A DNA stretch of 48,705 bases. Source: Deltaproteobacteria bacterium (GTDB lineage: Bacteria; Myxococcota_A; Polyangia; Haliangiales; SHYZ01). The stretch covers positions 1 to 48,705 of the forward strand of contig JACQUZ010000033.1 in the NCBI GenBank assembly GCA_016210055.1. Direction: 5' to 3'. The position numbers and the translations under genes were made by a program. The number at the start of each line of letters is the position of its first letter. Position 1 is the first letter of the stretch. Of this stretch, positions 7,594 through 15,965 are shown in pieces. Below the pieces are notes generated by a model. It did not search any database and was not told the origin of the DNA. It worked only from the letters and a program-made list of their open reading frames with translations.

Positions 7594-8713
7594 AAATCGA
7601 ACGTGGCCGCAGCCAGGTAGCCATGCGATCCCAAACGGCCTGCGGGGCGGTGCTGCCGGCGATCACTCCGATGTGCCCTCCTGGCACTTCCACGTACTCG
7701 AAGTCCTTGGACGCACACAGGTTCTGAATCACGCGCGCCGACGCCGGAGTCGCGATGCCGTCGTCGATTCCGGCAAAGCTGAGCAGGGAGCAGGTGATTT
7801 TTCGGAGGTTCGCGACGCGATCGCCCATGTGGATTTCCTGAATGAGCTTGTTGTCTTTCATGAACTCCTTCATGACTTGCTTGAACGCGTCCCGTGGGAA
7901 TGGGATGAAGTCGTTGGCCCACGTGCTCATGCTCTCAAAGCCGCGCACGTACTCCTCATTCCAGAGGTTCACGAAGAGGTCGCCGTATCGTGTGAAGCGC
8001 TTGATCGGCGCCAGCAACTTGAGGGCCTGTGAATTGATGAACCCGGGGATATTGCCGATGCGATCGGCAAGAAAGCGTACTTCCCTGTTGGCCACCCGGG
8101 CGAGGAACGTGATTAGCCCCATTCTCGAGAAATCGATCGGAGATGCAATCGTCACGATGTTGCGAACGCGCTGGTCATCCCACGCGGACGTGTAGAGCAG
8201 GCAGAAAATCCCGCCCATGCAATAGCCGGCGAGCGAGAGGTCCTCGCGGCCAGTCTCTCGCCGCACCGCGGCCACTGCTTTCGCCATGTAGTCGAGCACG
8301 TAGTCGTCGAGGCGAACGACGGCGTCTTCCCGGTCGGGAACGCCAAAATCGACGAGGAACACGTCGTAGCCGGCCCGGCGGAGGGCCCGCACCAGGCTGT
8401 GCTCGGCACGCAGGTCGTACACGTACGGCCGCACCATCAGGGGGGGTACCAAGAGCACAGGGACGGGGAGCGAGCGGGGTTCGATAAGGAAGGTCTCGGT
8501 GCCGATCTCTACCTCTTCGGGCTCCCTGACGCGGTACCGGAACACCTTGAGCTTGCGGTCTTGGAACACGACGTCCTTGGGCGTATCACCGACCTCCGTG
8601 AGCCCGCCCATGAGGAGCTGCATGCCGTTGACGAACCTCAGGAGGGCGCGGTCTGCGGCACGCCGCGCTAGCTTTCGTCCGAATCGACGCCGTCTTTCGT
8701 CGAGAAACACCAT
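7592..8713 (-). CDS. PHA synthase (PhaC)-like alpha/beta hydrolase
   Basis: This encodes 373 residues from the ATG at 8713, close to the usual length of class III PhaC subunits. It has the PHA-synthase lipase-like box G-Y-C-M-G-G with nucleophile Cys165, an Asp in GIDDGIATP and a His in VPGGHIGVIAG near the C-terminus, a complete Cys-Asp-His triad. PhaC polymerises hydroxyacyl-CoA into polyhydroxyalkanoate granules, and class III enzymes need a PhaE partner, which is absent here. No phaA, phaB or phasin gene is nearby, so it could also be a related acyltransferase. There is no Shine-Dalgarno sequence; TATACT (8720-8725) ends six bases before the ATG, suggesting a leaderless mRNA. Upstream in-frame ATGs (8746, 8800) would extend into a repeat tract. 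Confidence 0.75.
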   Translation of the reverse strand: MVFLDERRRRFGRKLARRAADRALLRFVNGMQLLMGGLTEVGDTPKDVVFQDRKLKVFRYRVREPEEVEIGTETFLIEPRSLPVPVLLVPPLMVRPYVYDLRAEHSLVRALRRAGYDVFLVDFGVPDREDAVVRLDDYVLDYMAKAVAAVRRETGREDLSLAGYCMGGIFCLLYTSAWDDQRVRNIVTIASPIDFSRMGLITFLARVANREVRFLADRIGNIPGFINSQALKLLAPIKRFTRYGDLFVNLWNEEYVRGFESMSTWANDFIPFPRDAFKQVMKEFMKDNKLIQEIHMGDRVANLRKITCSLLSFAGIDDGIATPASARVIQNLCASKDFEYVEVPGGHIGVIAGSTAPQAVWDRMATWLRPRSI

Positions 8714-8773
8714 GCGAGAAGTATACACGTCGCGGCCGATGTTCATCGGCGGGCAGCAGAAGCTCGGAAAGCT

Positions 8774-8807
8774 CCGCCGACCCCGCCGACCCGCCGACAC
8801 CGCCGAC
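8774..8807. repeat. four copies of CCGCCGAC
   Basis: CCGCCGAC occurs at 8774-8781, 8783-8790, 8791-8798 and 8800-8807, with 0-1 base between copies. It lies between the divergent starts at 8713 and 8855 and may be a repeated operator or a simple slippage-prone tract. Confidence 0.6.
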
Positions 8808-8854
8808 CGGGGCCGATCGCCTCGTAGAAAAAAACGTGGTAGCTTGCGCGGACC

Positions 8855-10036
8855 GTGGTGCGTACTGGCCTTCAGCGAGTTCTGGCAGAAGAGGGGCGGG
8901 TGCTTCGGGGCAAGCGCATTGGCTTGCTGGTGAACCCAACCTCAGTGGACGAAAAGCTTGGCCACGTGGTGGACCTTCTCCACGCTCGTTCCGATGTCGA
9001 CCTGCGATGTCTCTTTGGCCCCGAGCACGGGGTTAGGGGCGATGCGCAGGACATGGTGGGGGTCATGGAGGCGCGCGATTCGGTGACCGGCCTCCCCATG
9101 TACTCGCTGTACGGACGCACGGAGGAGTCTCTCCATCCTCTCCCCCAGATGCTCGTTGGGCTCGACGCCGTCGTGTTCGACATGCAGGATATCGGCTCCC
9201 GGTACTACACCTATGTGTGGACCTTGCTCCACATGATGCAGGCGTGTGCCAAGCTGGGGATCGAGGTCATCGTCCTCGACCGACCGAACCCGATTGGTGG
9301 TGTCGAGGTCGAAGGGGGGACGATGGGCGACGAGTATCGCTCGTTCGTTGGGCGCGCGAAGATTCCCAATCGGCACGGGATGACCGCGGGCGAGATTGCT
9401 CTCATGGTCAACGAAACCGAGGCGATTGGCTGTCCCCTAGAGATCGTTCCCATGTCCGGATGGAAGCGGGAGATGCACTTCGATCAGACCGGCCTGCCAT
9501 GGGTCCTCCCGTCCCCCAACATGCCCACTCTCGACACTGCGCTCGTGTACCCAGGCATGTGCCTTGTTGAAGGGACGGAGCTGTCGGAGGCACGAGGTAC
9601 GACGAGGCCGTTCGAGCTCGTCGGCGCGCCGTTCGTGTCCTTCGCGGAAGCTCGAGCGCTCGCCGAGATGCTCCATGGCGAGGATCTCCCCGGCGTGCGG
9701 TTCCGGCCCGCGGTCTTTACGCCCACGTTCCACAAGTTCGCGCACAAGCGCTGTGGCGGTGTGCAACTCCACGTGCAGGATCGTCGCGTGTTTCGTCCGT
9801 ATCGTACGGGAGTGGCCGTCATCCGGGCGTTCCGCCAGATGTGGCCCAAGCAGTTCCACTGGAGGAAGAGGGAGTACGAGTTCGTCAAGGTCAAGCCAGC
9901 GATCGACCTTTTGACGGGCGGCCCCGAGGTTCGCGAGGGAATCGACGCCGGCAATTCCCTCGACGCGATTGCCAGCACATGGCGTGCTGCCGAGACGGAC
10001 CTCGCACGGCAGCGCACCCGCTGGCTTCTTTACTGA
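8855..10036 (+). CDS. namZ: exo-beta-N-acetylmuramidase NamZ-like (DUF1343)
   Basis: This encodes 393 residues from a GTG (a second GTG follows at 8858). It matches the DUF1343/GH171 family throughout: GKRIGLLVNPTS near 19-30, the conserved GPEHG at 55-59 with Glu57 aligning with the catalytic acid, DMQDIGSRYYTYVWTL, LDRPNPIGG, and ESRGT-like ELSEARGTTRPFELVGAP. In Bacillus the enzyme releases terminal MurNAc from peptidoglycan fragments for recycling. No signal peptide is visible, so this copy probably acts in the cytoplasm on imported fragments, unless it leaves by another route. Its stop overlaps the nadD start (TGATG), indicating translational coupling. A TAGCTT at 8840-8845 could be a -10 element. 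Confidence 0.85.
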   Translation: MVRTGLQRVLAEEGRVLRGKRIGLLVNPTSVDEKLGHVVDLLHARSDVDLRCLFGPEHGVRGDAQDMVGVMEARDSVTGLPMYSLYGRTEESLHPLPQMLVGLDAVVFDMQDIGSRYYTYVWTLLHMMQACAKLGIEVIVLDRPNPIGGVEVEGGTMGDEYRSFVGRAKIPNRHGMTAGEIALMVNETEAIGCPLEIVPMSGWKREMHFDQTGLPWVLPSPNMPTLDTALVYPGMCLVEGTELSEARGTTRPFELVGAPFVSFAEARALAEMLHGEDLPGVRFRPAVFTPTFHKFAHKRCGGVQLHVQDRRVFRPYRTGVAVIRAFRQMWPKQFHWRKREYEFVKVKPAIDLLTGGPEVREGIDAGNSLDAIASTWRAAETDLARQRTRWLLY

Positions 10037-10617
10037 TGGTGGGTTCCGTGGGCTCCAGGCGGCCATGCGTTGCGGTATTCGGCGGATCCTTCAATCCGCC
10101 CCACGTTGCTCACCAGATGGCATGCCTTTATGCCCTTGAAACTCATCCGTTGGACCAGCTGCTCGTGGTCCCTTGCTTCAGGCATCCGTTCGAGAAGCAG
10201 CTGGCTCCGTACCCGGACCGCCTGGCCATGTGCCGCCTCGCCATGCGTCCGCTCGGCGAGCGGGTCATGGTGTCGGAAATCGAGCGTGAGATTGGCGGAG
10301 ACGTCTCTAGGACTGTGATCACGCTCGAGGCCCTGGCTGCCAAGTATCCGGGCGTGGACTTCCGCCTGGTCGTCGGCTCGGACCTGATCGCCGAAAAAGA
10401 CAAGTGGTGGCGCTGGCCGGATATCGAGAGGCTGGCACCGCTCCTCGTGATCGGTCGGAAAGGATACCCGGAAAAGACGTGGCCAGGACCACAGGTGGAG
10501 CTGCCCGAAATCTCATCGACCGAGATTCGCAGTCGGGTCGCGGCCGGCCAGCCGATCTCGTCCCTCGTCCCTCGCTCGGTCGAGGTATTCATCGCGGAGA
10601 AGAAGCTTTACCGATGA
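10036..10617 (+). CDS. nadD: nicotinate-nucleotide adenylyltransferase NadD
   Basis: This encodes 193 residues. It has the nucleotidyltransferase signature VFGGSFNPPHVAH near residues 14-26 and the C-terminal ISSTEIRSR motif (about 157-165), with VVGSDLIAEKDKWWRW in between, all typical of NadD. It converts nicotinate mononucleotide plus ATP to deamido-NAD in NAD synthesis. The ATG at 10036 overlaps the namZ stop, and its own stop overlaps the next ATG (ATGA), so three genes appear translationally coupled. About ten extra residues precede the first strand. Confidence 0.9.
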   Translation: MVGSVGSRRPCVAVFGGSFNPPHVAHQMACLYALETHPLDQLLVVPCFRHPFEKQLAPYPDRLAMCRLAMRPLGERVMVSEIEREIGGDVSRTVITLEALAAKYPGVDFRLVVGSDLIAEKDKWWRWPDIERLAPLLVIGRKGYPEKTWPGPQVELPEISSTEIRSRVAAGQPISSLVPRSVEVFIAEKKLYR

Positions 10618-11558
10618 CCACCGTGAGAACACCCAACGTGTTCCTTGTCGGCGCTGGCTCTGTCGCCAGCGCGCTGGCGGGAGCGCTCCGTCTTGCGGGT
10701 GTCCCCGTGCTCGGGCTCTGGGCGCGGCGCCCGGAAGCCGCGCGGCAGGCGGCGTCAATCGCCGGCGTGGCGGCGTTTTCTTCGGCCCTGCCCGACCTCC
10801 TTCTCGAAGCAGACGTGGTGATCGTGGCCGTTCGGGACGATGCCATCGGCGAGGTGGCCGAGATGCTCGTCGGGACCGGACTCGTCACGAGGAGGCATGT
10901 CCTCCTCCAGTGCTCGGGAGCTCGTCCTGCAGCAGAGTCCTTTCAGGCCGTCACGGGCCGCGTCGCGGGGCTGGGGACGCTGCACCCGCTCCGTTCCATT
11001 GCGCTCCCCAGCGAGGCTTCGCGCACGCTGGCAGGCACCCTCTTTGGAGTCGAGGGGGACGCGGTCGGGCGAACGGCCGCGATGGAGCTCGTTCACCACC
11101 TTCGCGGCAAGCCGCTCGATCTGGACAGTGGCCAAATGGCTCTCTACCACGCGGCGGCGGCCACGGCTTCCAATTGCGTCGTCGCGCTCCTCTCGGCAGC
11201 CGCCGAGATCCTTTCCAAGGCGGGCATCACCAAGGAGCAGGCCATGCCCGCGCTCATGCCGCTCGTCAAGGCAACGGTAGACAACGTGGAGCGAGTTGGG
11301 GTGCCACGAGCGCTCACGGGACCCATCGCGCGGGGAGATGCCTCCACGGTGAGGCGGCACCTCCAAGCCATTTCAGAACATGCGGCTGCGCACCTTCCGC
11401 TGTACGTCGCCGCTTCTACCCAGGCCGTCAAGCTAGCCCGTGCCAAGGGAGACGCATCCGACGGTGACTTGCGCAAGATCGAGCAGGCTCTTGCCGAGGC
11501 CAGAGAGCGCTCGTTTTCTGATCCACCCGCTGGCGAGAAGCCGTTCGTCACAGAATGA
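10614..11558 (+). CDS. Rossmann-like/DUF2520 domain protein
   Basis: This encodes 314 residues. An N-terminal Rossmann fold has the GAGSVASALAGAL dinucleotide motif (about 11-23), a beta-alpha strand ending LLEADVVIVAVRDDAI, and the GTLHPLRSI motif. The all-alpha C-terminal half (about 170-290; YHAAAATASNCVVALL) corresponds to DUF2520. The family resembles ketopantoate reductase and 6-phosphogluconate dehydrogenase, but its substrate is not established as far as I know. In many bacteria it neighbours pantothenate genes; here it is coupled to nadD, which fits a role near nicotinamide cofactors only weakly. Tail beyond about 290 is charged and probably disordered. Confidence 0.82.
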   Translation: MTTVRTPNVFLVGAGSVASALAGALRLAGVPVLGLWARRPEAARQAASIAGVAAFSSALPDLLLEADVVIVAVRDDAIGEVAEMLVGTGLVTRRHVLLQCSGARPAAESFQAVTGRVAGLGTLHPLRSIALPSEASRTLAGTLFGVEGDAVGRTAAMELVHHLRGKPLDLDSGQMALYHAAAATASNCVVALLSAAAEILSKAGITKEQAMPALMPLVKATVDNVERVGVPRALTGPIARGDASTVRRHLQAISEHAAAHLPLYVAASTQAVKLARAKGDASDGDLRKIEQALAEARERSFSDPPAGEKPFVTE

Positions 11559-11583
11559 CCCAGGTAATGACCAGGAGGTATCC

Positions 11584-12114
11584 ATGCGCTCCATGTTCAC
11601 GATCTTGCCGCTCTTGCTAGCGCTCTCATCTCAGGCGGAGGCGCGCAAGCCCGAGGACGTCTACGGTGGCAGGATCCTCCACTCCGAGAAGGCATATCCC
11701 ACGACGAGCAAGTCGCCGGCGGCATTTACCGCCGCTATCAAGAAGCAGTCCACGGACCGGTTCGTCGAGGACAAGGAGAAGAAGCAGTGGAAGGTCCACT
11801 ACGCGGCGTTTTTTCGTAAGCCGCTTAATGATCTCGAGGTGACGGTCAAGCTCTTCGACGTGACGGGCGGCGCCATGCGCATGGTCGAGTCGTTCCAGCA
11901 ATACCTGGACGCGCGTGGGCAGCGGGTGATCTTGGGCAACCTGAAGCTCAAGAAGGGCGACGGTGGCTACGAGCCCAACACGAAGATCCTCATGGTGATG
12001 GAAGCGGACGGCAAGGCCGTTGCCCAGGGAGGCTTCTATATTCTTGGCGAAGGGCGGAAGTACTCGGGGAAGGTGGAGTTCTCCGAGGAGGAGACCACGA
12101 AGAAGGAAGAGTAA
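11584..12114 (+). CDS. secreted protein of unknown function
   Basis: This encodes 176 residues. The ATG at 11584 follows a good CAGGAGG site. The signal peptide is MRSMFTILPLLLALSSQAEA with likely cleavage before RKPEDV. The mature part has a beta-strand-rich core (WKVHYAAFFRKPLNDLEVTV; GGYEPNTKILMVMEADGK) and an acidic Lys/Glu tail. It resembles small myxobacterial periplasmic proteins I cannot place in a named family. It lies 25 bases after the DUF2520 gene, so it is probably in the same transcript. Confidence 0.78.
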   Translation: MRSMFTILPLLLALSSQAEARKPEDVYGGRILHSEKAYPTTSKSPAAFTAAIKKQSTDRFVEDKEKKQWKVHYAAFFRKPLNDLEVTVKLFDVTGGAMRMVESFQQYLDARGQRVILGNLKLKKGDGGYEPNTKILMVMEADGKAVAQGGFYILGEGRKYSGKVEFSEEETTKKEE

Positions 12115-12181
12115 GCCTGCGGGCGCGCGACCGCACGCTTGCGCTGAGCCGACCTCGACCCGCCTCGACGCCCGTCACCCC

Positions 12182-12224
12182 CATGTGGTAAGACCCCGCT
12201 CCTGGGAGGATAGCCAACCACATG
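12182..12224 (+). repeat. inverted repeat enclosing the ribosome binding site and start codon of the HEAT gene
   Basis: CATGTGGT (12182-12189) is the exact reverse complement of ACCACATG (12217-12224). The right arm contains the ATG start (12222-12224), and the 27-base loop contains the GGGAGGA ribosome binding site, which could itself pair with CTCC just before it. As RNA this would hide the start region. The rest of the 107-base gap (12115-12221) shows nothing else. Confidence 0.45.
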
Positions 12225-13097
12225 AGCGGGCTACGCGAATTCGTGCAAGGGGCGGGGGCGCTCGGACTCACTTGGGCGCTTTTGACGTCTCCGTCTTGGG
12301 CGGAGGGAACCGGCGAAAAGGGCACTGCGGGAGCGAGCAAGGGAGCTGCAAGGGCGCTCGACCCAAGCGGCACGGCGATTGACGTGAAAGCGGTCAGGGC
12401 CGAGCTTTTTGGCGTGGATTCCGACGCCGCGGCCGCCGCCGCCGAGAAGCTCGGCAAGAGCCGCCAGCCGGGGGCGCTCGACGCTCTTCTCGATGCGCTG
12501 TCCTTGGGACTGCATCCCCGCGTGGCGGCTCGTGCCATCGAGGCCGTTGGGGAGCACGGTTCACCCTCGGCGCTCGACGTTCTGATTCACTATTCAAAGC
12601 ACCGAAGCGCGGACGTTCGTGCGAAAGCAGTCTTCGCCTTGGGCAAGCTTCAGGACCCGCGCGCTGTGTCGGCCACGCGCGGCGCGTTCTCTGATGCGGA
12701 TTCCCGCGTGCGGGCAGCGGCGGCGCAGGTTGCCAAGGCACGCAAGGACTTGCCGATGGCCAATACCATGATCGCCCTCTTGAAAAAGGGGGATGAGGCC
12801 ATGGCGCAGGCGCTTGCGGTCATTGCGACACCTGATCTATCCCGCCGCGTGGCGGAGCTCATCGGGGAGGTGCCAGACTCGATCCTCGCCGAGTGCTTGG
12901 GTGCGATGCTCCTCCGTCCAGACTTGGGCAAGGAGGACATCTACGTGGAGATCGTGCGGGCTCTTGGAAAAATCCCCGGGGAGGCCCCGGTGGTCGCCCT
13001 GACCGCGTTTCTGGGGGCAGTTCCCGAGAAGTCGTCACGGCAATCCAGGCGCGAGGCGCAGGCCATTTACGAGCAGCGGCTCGGAGGGGGAAACTGA
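12222..13097 (+). CDS. secreted HEAT-repeat protein
   Basis: This encodes 291 residues. A weak signal peptide (about 1-27, ending SWAEG) is followed by a Gly/Ala linker and then HEAT/PBS-lyase-type repeats from about residue 60: PGALDALLDALSLG, HPRVAARAIEAVGEHG, ADVRAKAVFALGKLQDP, SRVRAAAAQVAKA. HEAT arrays act as protein-binding scaffolds. It is the first gene of a coupled set, since its TGA overlaps the next ATG (TGATG at 13095-13099). The N-terminal leader is less certain than the repeats. Confidence 0.78.
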   Translation: MSGLREFVQGAGALGLTWALLTSPSWAEGTGEKGTAGASKGAARALDPSGTAIDVKAVRAELFGVDSDAAAAAAEKLGKSRQPGALDALLDALSLGLHPRVAARAIEAVGEHGSPSALDVLIHYSKHRSADVRAKAVFALGKLQDPRAVSATRGAFSDADSRVRAAAAQVAKARKDLPMANTMIALLKKGDEAMAQALAVIATPDLSRRVAELIGEVPDSILAECLGAMLLRPDLGKEDIYVEIVRALGKIPGEAPVVALTAFLGAVPEKSSRQSRREAQAIYEQRLGGGN

Positions 13098-14947
13098 TGC
13101 GCGCGCGCGGTTTTGGGGAACGGGTTCACCGCCCGGCCACGGGTTGGGCCTTGGCGTTCTTGTGCGTTGCAGCGGGCTGTAGCGGAGCGGGACGTCTCGC
13201 CCTAACCTCCGACGACAACAATCCAGCCGCCATTGCCCGCGCTCTCTCGTCCCAAGAGCAGCGGCTCGCCACAAGGCCAGGAAAAGGAATCGCCAACTCG
13301 AGCGGACGACCTGTCGCGTTCCTGGTCGCGCAGGGTTCTCCTCGGAACTTGATCGCTTGGGATCTGTCCGAGGGGAAGGCGCTTTGGACCGTTGCCGCCG
13401 ACGTCACGTCCCGAGTCGTGGTCGGGTCGTCGTTCGCCGCGTACCGCGAGGGAAAAGCGAACATCGTCGCGCGCGAAGTGGGGAACGGAAAGGTCCGCTG
13501 GTCGCACGCCCTCGGCGCCCGCACCACGTTCCTGGGCCTTGCCGCCGACGGGGATCACGCATTCTACGTCGTGCAAGAGGACGGTGCAAGGCGCGCGTGG
13601 CACCTCGTGGCCCTCAAGGACGGCAAGGAAGCTTGGCGACAAGATGCCCCTGGTACTCTCGGCACGCCGACGGCGAGCGGAGGGCTCGTGTTCGTGCCGT
13701 TCATGACCCAGTGGCTGACGATTTTCGACGCCGAAACGGGGGCTCAGGTCGCGCGGATTCGCCAGGACGACGAGGCCGTGACCTACGTTCGGGCGACTTC
13801 CGACGGCGTGTTCTACGGGTCACGGGGCATCTTTCTCCTCGATGAGAACTCAGCGGCTGGCAAGAAGACCGGGGCCACGTACGGGATGGCCAAGTTCCCG
13901 GAGTTCGTGCGCCCGTCGTATCACTTCGATGCGTTCAAGAGCGTTCAGGCGGAGTACTCGGCATACGACCGCAACCGTGTCCTCTGGCGTGCCGCCAAGC
14001 AGGACGGGCGCCTCGTTTTTCGCGACAACACTGCGGTTGTCTTCACCTACCGTTTCTTCTTCGGATTCGACGCGGAGACCGGGGAGCTCAAGTGGGCGCA
14101 TGACCATCCTCGGTTTGACGTGGTGTCGGCCGAGCACGTGGGCCCCTCCGTCCTGTACGTCTCACAAGAGGGGGAGATCGGTGCCCTTGATCCGGTAAAT
14201 GGGTCACGGCTCTTCGAGACGAAGGTCGGATCGCGAATCCTCGGCGCAACCTTTGATGCGGATGGATTTCGTCCGGCGGGTGCGAGCGAGCCCACGAGCA
14301 CGAGGGCGGCACTCGAATCGATCGTCTGGAACAAGGACGCACGTTTCGGCTCGCAGAAGCTGTTCGCGGTCACCATCCTCGGGGGCATGCCGGGAAACGA
14401 GGTGGCGTCTGCGCTCATTCGGATCATCGGCGACGAGAACCTCCCTGCGCCCGTGGTGCAAAAAGCTGGCGACCTCCTGGTCGCCCGCAAGGACGAAGGG
14501 GCGCTCCCCCTCTTGGTCGACGCACTAACGGTCAAGCATGACTACATCACCGGTTCTCGGCCCCGGGGCGTGGACGTGATCGCGAGAGCCATCGCGGGGA
14601 TTGGCAAGCCAGAAGCTGTACCTGTCCTGGTGGCCGTCCTTGAGGCACCGGAGACCGATCCAGTGCATCTCAAGGATGTGGTTCAAGCCCTGGCCGCCTG
14701 CAAGGGCAGCGATGCGGTATCGGCGCTGTCCAAGTTTCTTCTCATGTATCGGGCGGACCCGACGTTCGCTTCCGATCCGGCTCCCCTGTCGGGAGCGGTG
14801 GACGCGCTCCTCGCAGGTGGGCGGGAGGCCGAGCGGGAGCTCGTGGCGTATGTCGAAGGCGATCCCCGCACCCAGCCAAAGCTCGCTGAATATGCGCGAC
14901 GAGCTCTTGCCGAGAGGAAAAATAACGGGCAACCTGGAGAGAGGTGA
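13097..14947 (+). CDS. lipoprotein with PQQ-type beta-propeller and HEAT repeats
   Basis: This encodes 616 residues. The signal sequence ends VAAGCSG, so Cys28 is a likely lipidation site. Residues about 85-390 contain PQQ-like propeller blades (LIAWDLSEGKALWTVAADV; AREVGNGKVRWSHALGA; ALKDGKEAWRQDAPG; FDAETGELKWAHDH; ALDPVNGSRLFETKVG), as in BamB. Residues about 430-610 are HEAT-like (GALPLLVDAL; AVPVLVAVLEAPETD). No catalytic residues were seen, so a scaffold role at the outer or inner membrane is likely. It is coupled to the upstream HEAT gene and to the downstream ferredoxin gene (GTGA overlap at 14944). Confidence 0.8.
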   Translation: MRARGFGERVHRPATGWALAFLCVAAGCSGAGRLALTSDDNNPAAIARALSSQEQRLATRPGKGIANSSGRPVAFLVAQGSPRNLIAWDLSEGKALWTVAADVTSRVVVGSSFAAYREGKANIVAREVGNGKVRWSHALGARTTFLGLAADGDHAFYVVQEDGARRAWHLVALKDGKEAWRQDAPGTLGTPTASGGLVFVPFMTQWLTIFDAETGAQVARIRQDDEAVTYVRATSDGVFYGSRGIFLLDENSAAGKKTGATYGMAKFPEFVRPSYHFDAFKSVQAEYSAYDRNRVLWRAAKQDGRLVFRDNTAVVFTYRFFFGFDAETGELKWAHDHPRFDVVSAEHVGPSVLYVSQEGEIGALDPVNGSRLFETKVGSRILGATFDADGFRPAGASEPTSTRAALESIVWNKDARFGSQKLFAVTILGGMPGNEVASALIRIIGDENLPAPVVQKAGDLLVARKDEGALPLLVDALTVKHDYITGSRPRGVDVIARAIAGIGKPEAVPVLVAVLEAPETDPVHLKDVVQALAACKGSDAVSALSKFLLMYRADPTFASDPAPLSGAVDALLAGGREAERELVAYVEGDPRTQPKLAEYARRALAERKNNGQPGER

Positions 14948-15327
14948 CCGAGCCGAGGAAGTATCGCGTCGTAGTCTGCCAGGGTCCCGAATGTCGGGAG
15001 CGACAGGGATCTCTGGCGTTGGACCGCGCATTCCGCGAAGTGCTGCGAGAAAACAGGCTAGACGAGAGGGTGGAGTTGTTGTCGCAAAGCTGCTTTGGCC
15101 GGTGCAGCCATGGCCCGAACGTTCAGGTCATGCTCGCGCCGGCGAAGAACGTCTTTTTGTTCGCCACCATGCCCCCTTCTCGAGAACAGAATGCGGCCCT
15201 GTACCACGGCGTCAAAGTGACCGATGTGCCGAGGATCGTGGGCGAGCACATCGTCCGGGGGAATATCGTTCGTGACAAGGTGTTGGGGCCGGAGCAGGCC
15301 TGTCATCCAGGGGGTAAAGCGAAATGA
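14944..15327 (+). CDS. thioredoxin-like [2Fe-2S] ferredoxin
   Basis: This encodes 127 residues from a GTG that overlaps the previous stop. Four conserved cysteines in the NuoE/thioredoxin-like ferredoxin spacing are visible: Cys12 and Cys17 (VVCQGPECRERQG) and Cys50 and Cys54 (SCFGRCSHGPNVQV). The ending VTDVPRIVGEHIVRGNIV is also typical. Such proteins hold a [2Fe-2S] cluster and transfer electrons. No signal peptide is seen, so it is cytoplasmic, although its neighbours are exported. Its stop overlaps the ATG of the next gene (ATGA at 15324). The partner is not evident. Confidence 0.87.
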   Translation: MTEPRKYRVVVCQGPECRERQGSLALDRAFREVLRENRLDERVELLSQSCFGRCSHGPNVQVMLAPAKNVFLFATMPPSREQNAALYHGVKVTDVPRIVGEHIVRGNIVRDKVLGPEQACHPGGKAK

Positions 15328-15914
15328 AAGGGTGCTTGGGGCTCGTTTTCATTGCGGGCATGGTCGCGCTGGCGTGTGGTTCGGAACAGCGTGGCGCGCC
15401 GGATGAGGCGACGATGAACAAGCTCGTGGAATGCCAGCAAGAGCGCGACCGAGCCAAGACCGCCACCGACATGTGCACCAAGCAGCTCGACGAGGCCAAG
15501 TCGAAGAGCTCTGGCCAAGAAGGCGGAATCCTGGTCCGGATTGATGGCGATACGCTCAACATCATGGGCAAGCCGAGCAATGGAGCTGGTGGCGAAGGAA
15601 CGATCACGGACGCAGATGCCCTCAAGCTTACTGAGGAGTTCAATGCCCAGGTCCGTGGCTCGAAGAACAGCATCCAGCAGTGCTACGTCTCGGCACTCAA
15701 GAAGAACGAATCGATCCAGGCGCGCCAGATAAAGCTGGCGGTCCGCGTGACCGCCACCTCCTCGGGCAGAATCACCAGCCCCGCGTTTTCCCCCAGCATC
15801 TCGCCGGACTTCAAGGCGTGCATGGAGAAGATCGCCTCTCGCTGGAAGGTCGCCTCCTATCAAGGAAGCAGCGTCCAGCTCGAATACCCCGTGACCTTGA
15901 CCCCGGCCGAGTGA
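15324..15914 (+). CDS. lipoprotein with AgmX/PglI-type C-terminal domain
   Basis: This encodes 196 residues. The signal peptide ends VALACGS, giving Cys18 as a likely lipidated residue. A coiled-coil-like helix follows (about 35-70; LVECQQERDRAKTATDMCTK). The C-terminal domain (about 110-195) has the two-Cys pattern IQQCYVSALKKN ... FKACMEKIASRWKV ... LEYPVTL, typical of the AgmX/PglI C-terminal domain found in myxobacterial envelope and motility proteins. It is the last gene of the coupled set starting at 12222. It is probably a periplasmic or outer-membrane partner of the PQQ/HEAT lipoprotein, by position only. Confidence 0.75.
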   Translation: MKGCLGLVFIAGMVALACGSEQRGAPDEATMNKLVECQQERDRAKTATDMCTKQLDEAKSKSSGQEGGILVRIDGDTLNIMGKPSNGAGGEGTITDADALKLTEEFNAQVRGSKNSIQQCYVSALKKNESIQARQIKLAVRVTATSSGRITSPAFSPSISPDFKACMEKIASRWKVASYQGSSVQLEYPVTLTPAE

Positions 15915-15965
15915 ACCTGGCTGGCCGCCTGGGCATCTGCTACCATTTTTTAACGGGGCGGCTCC

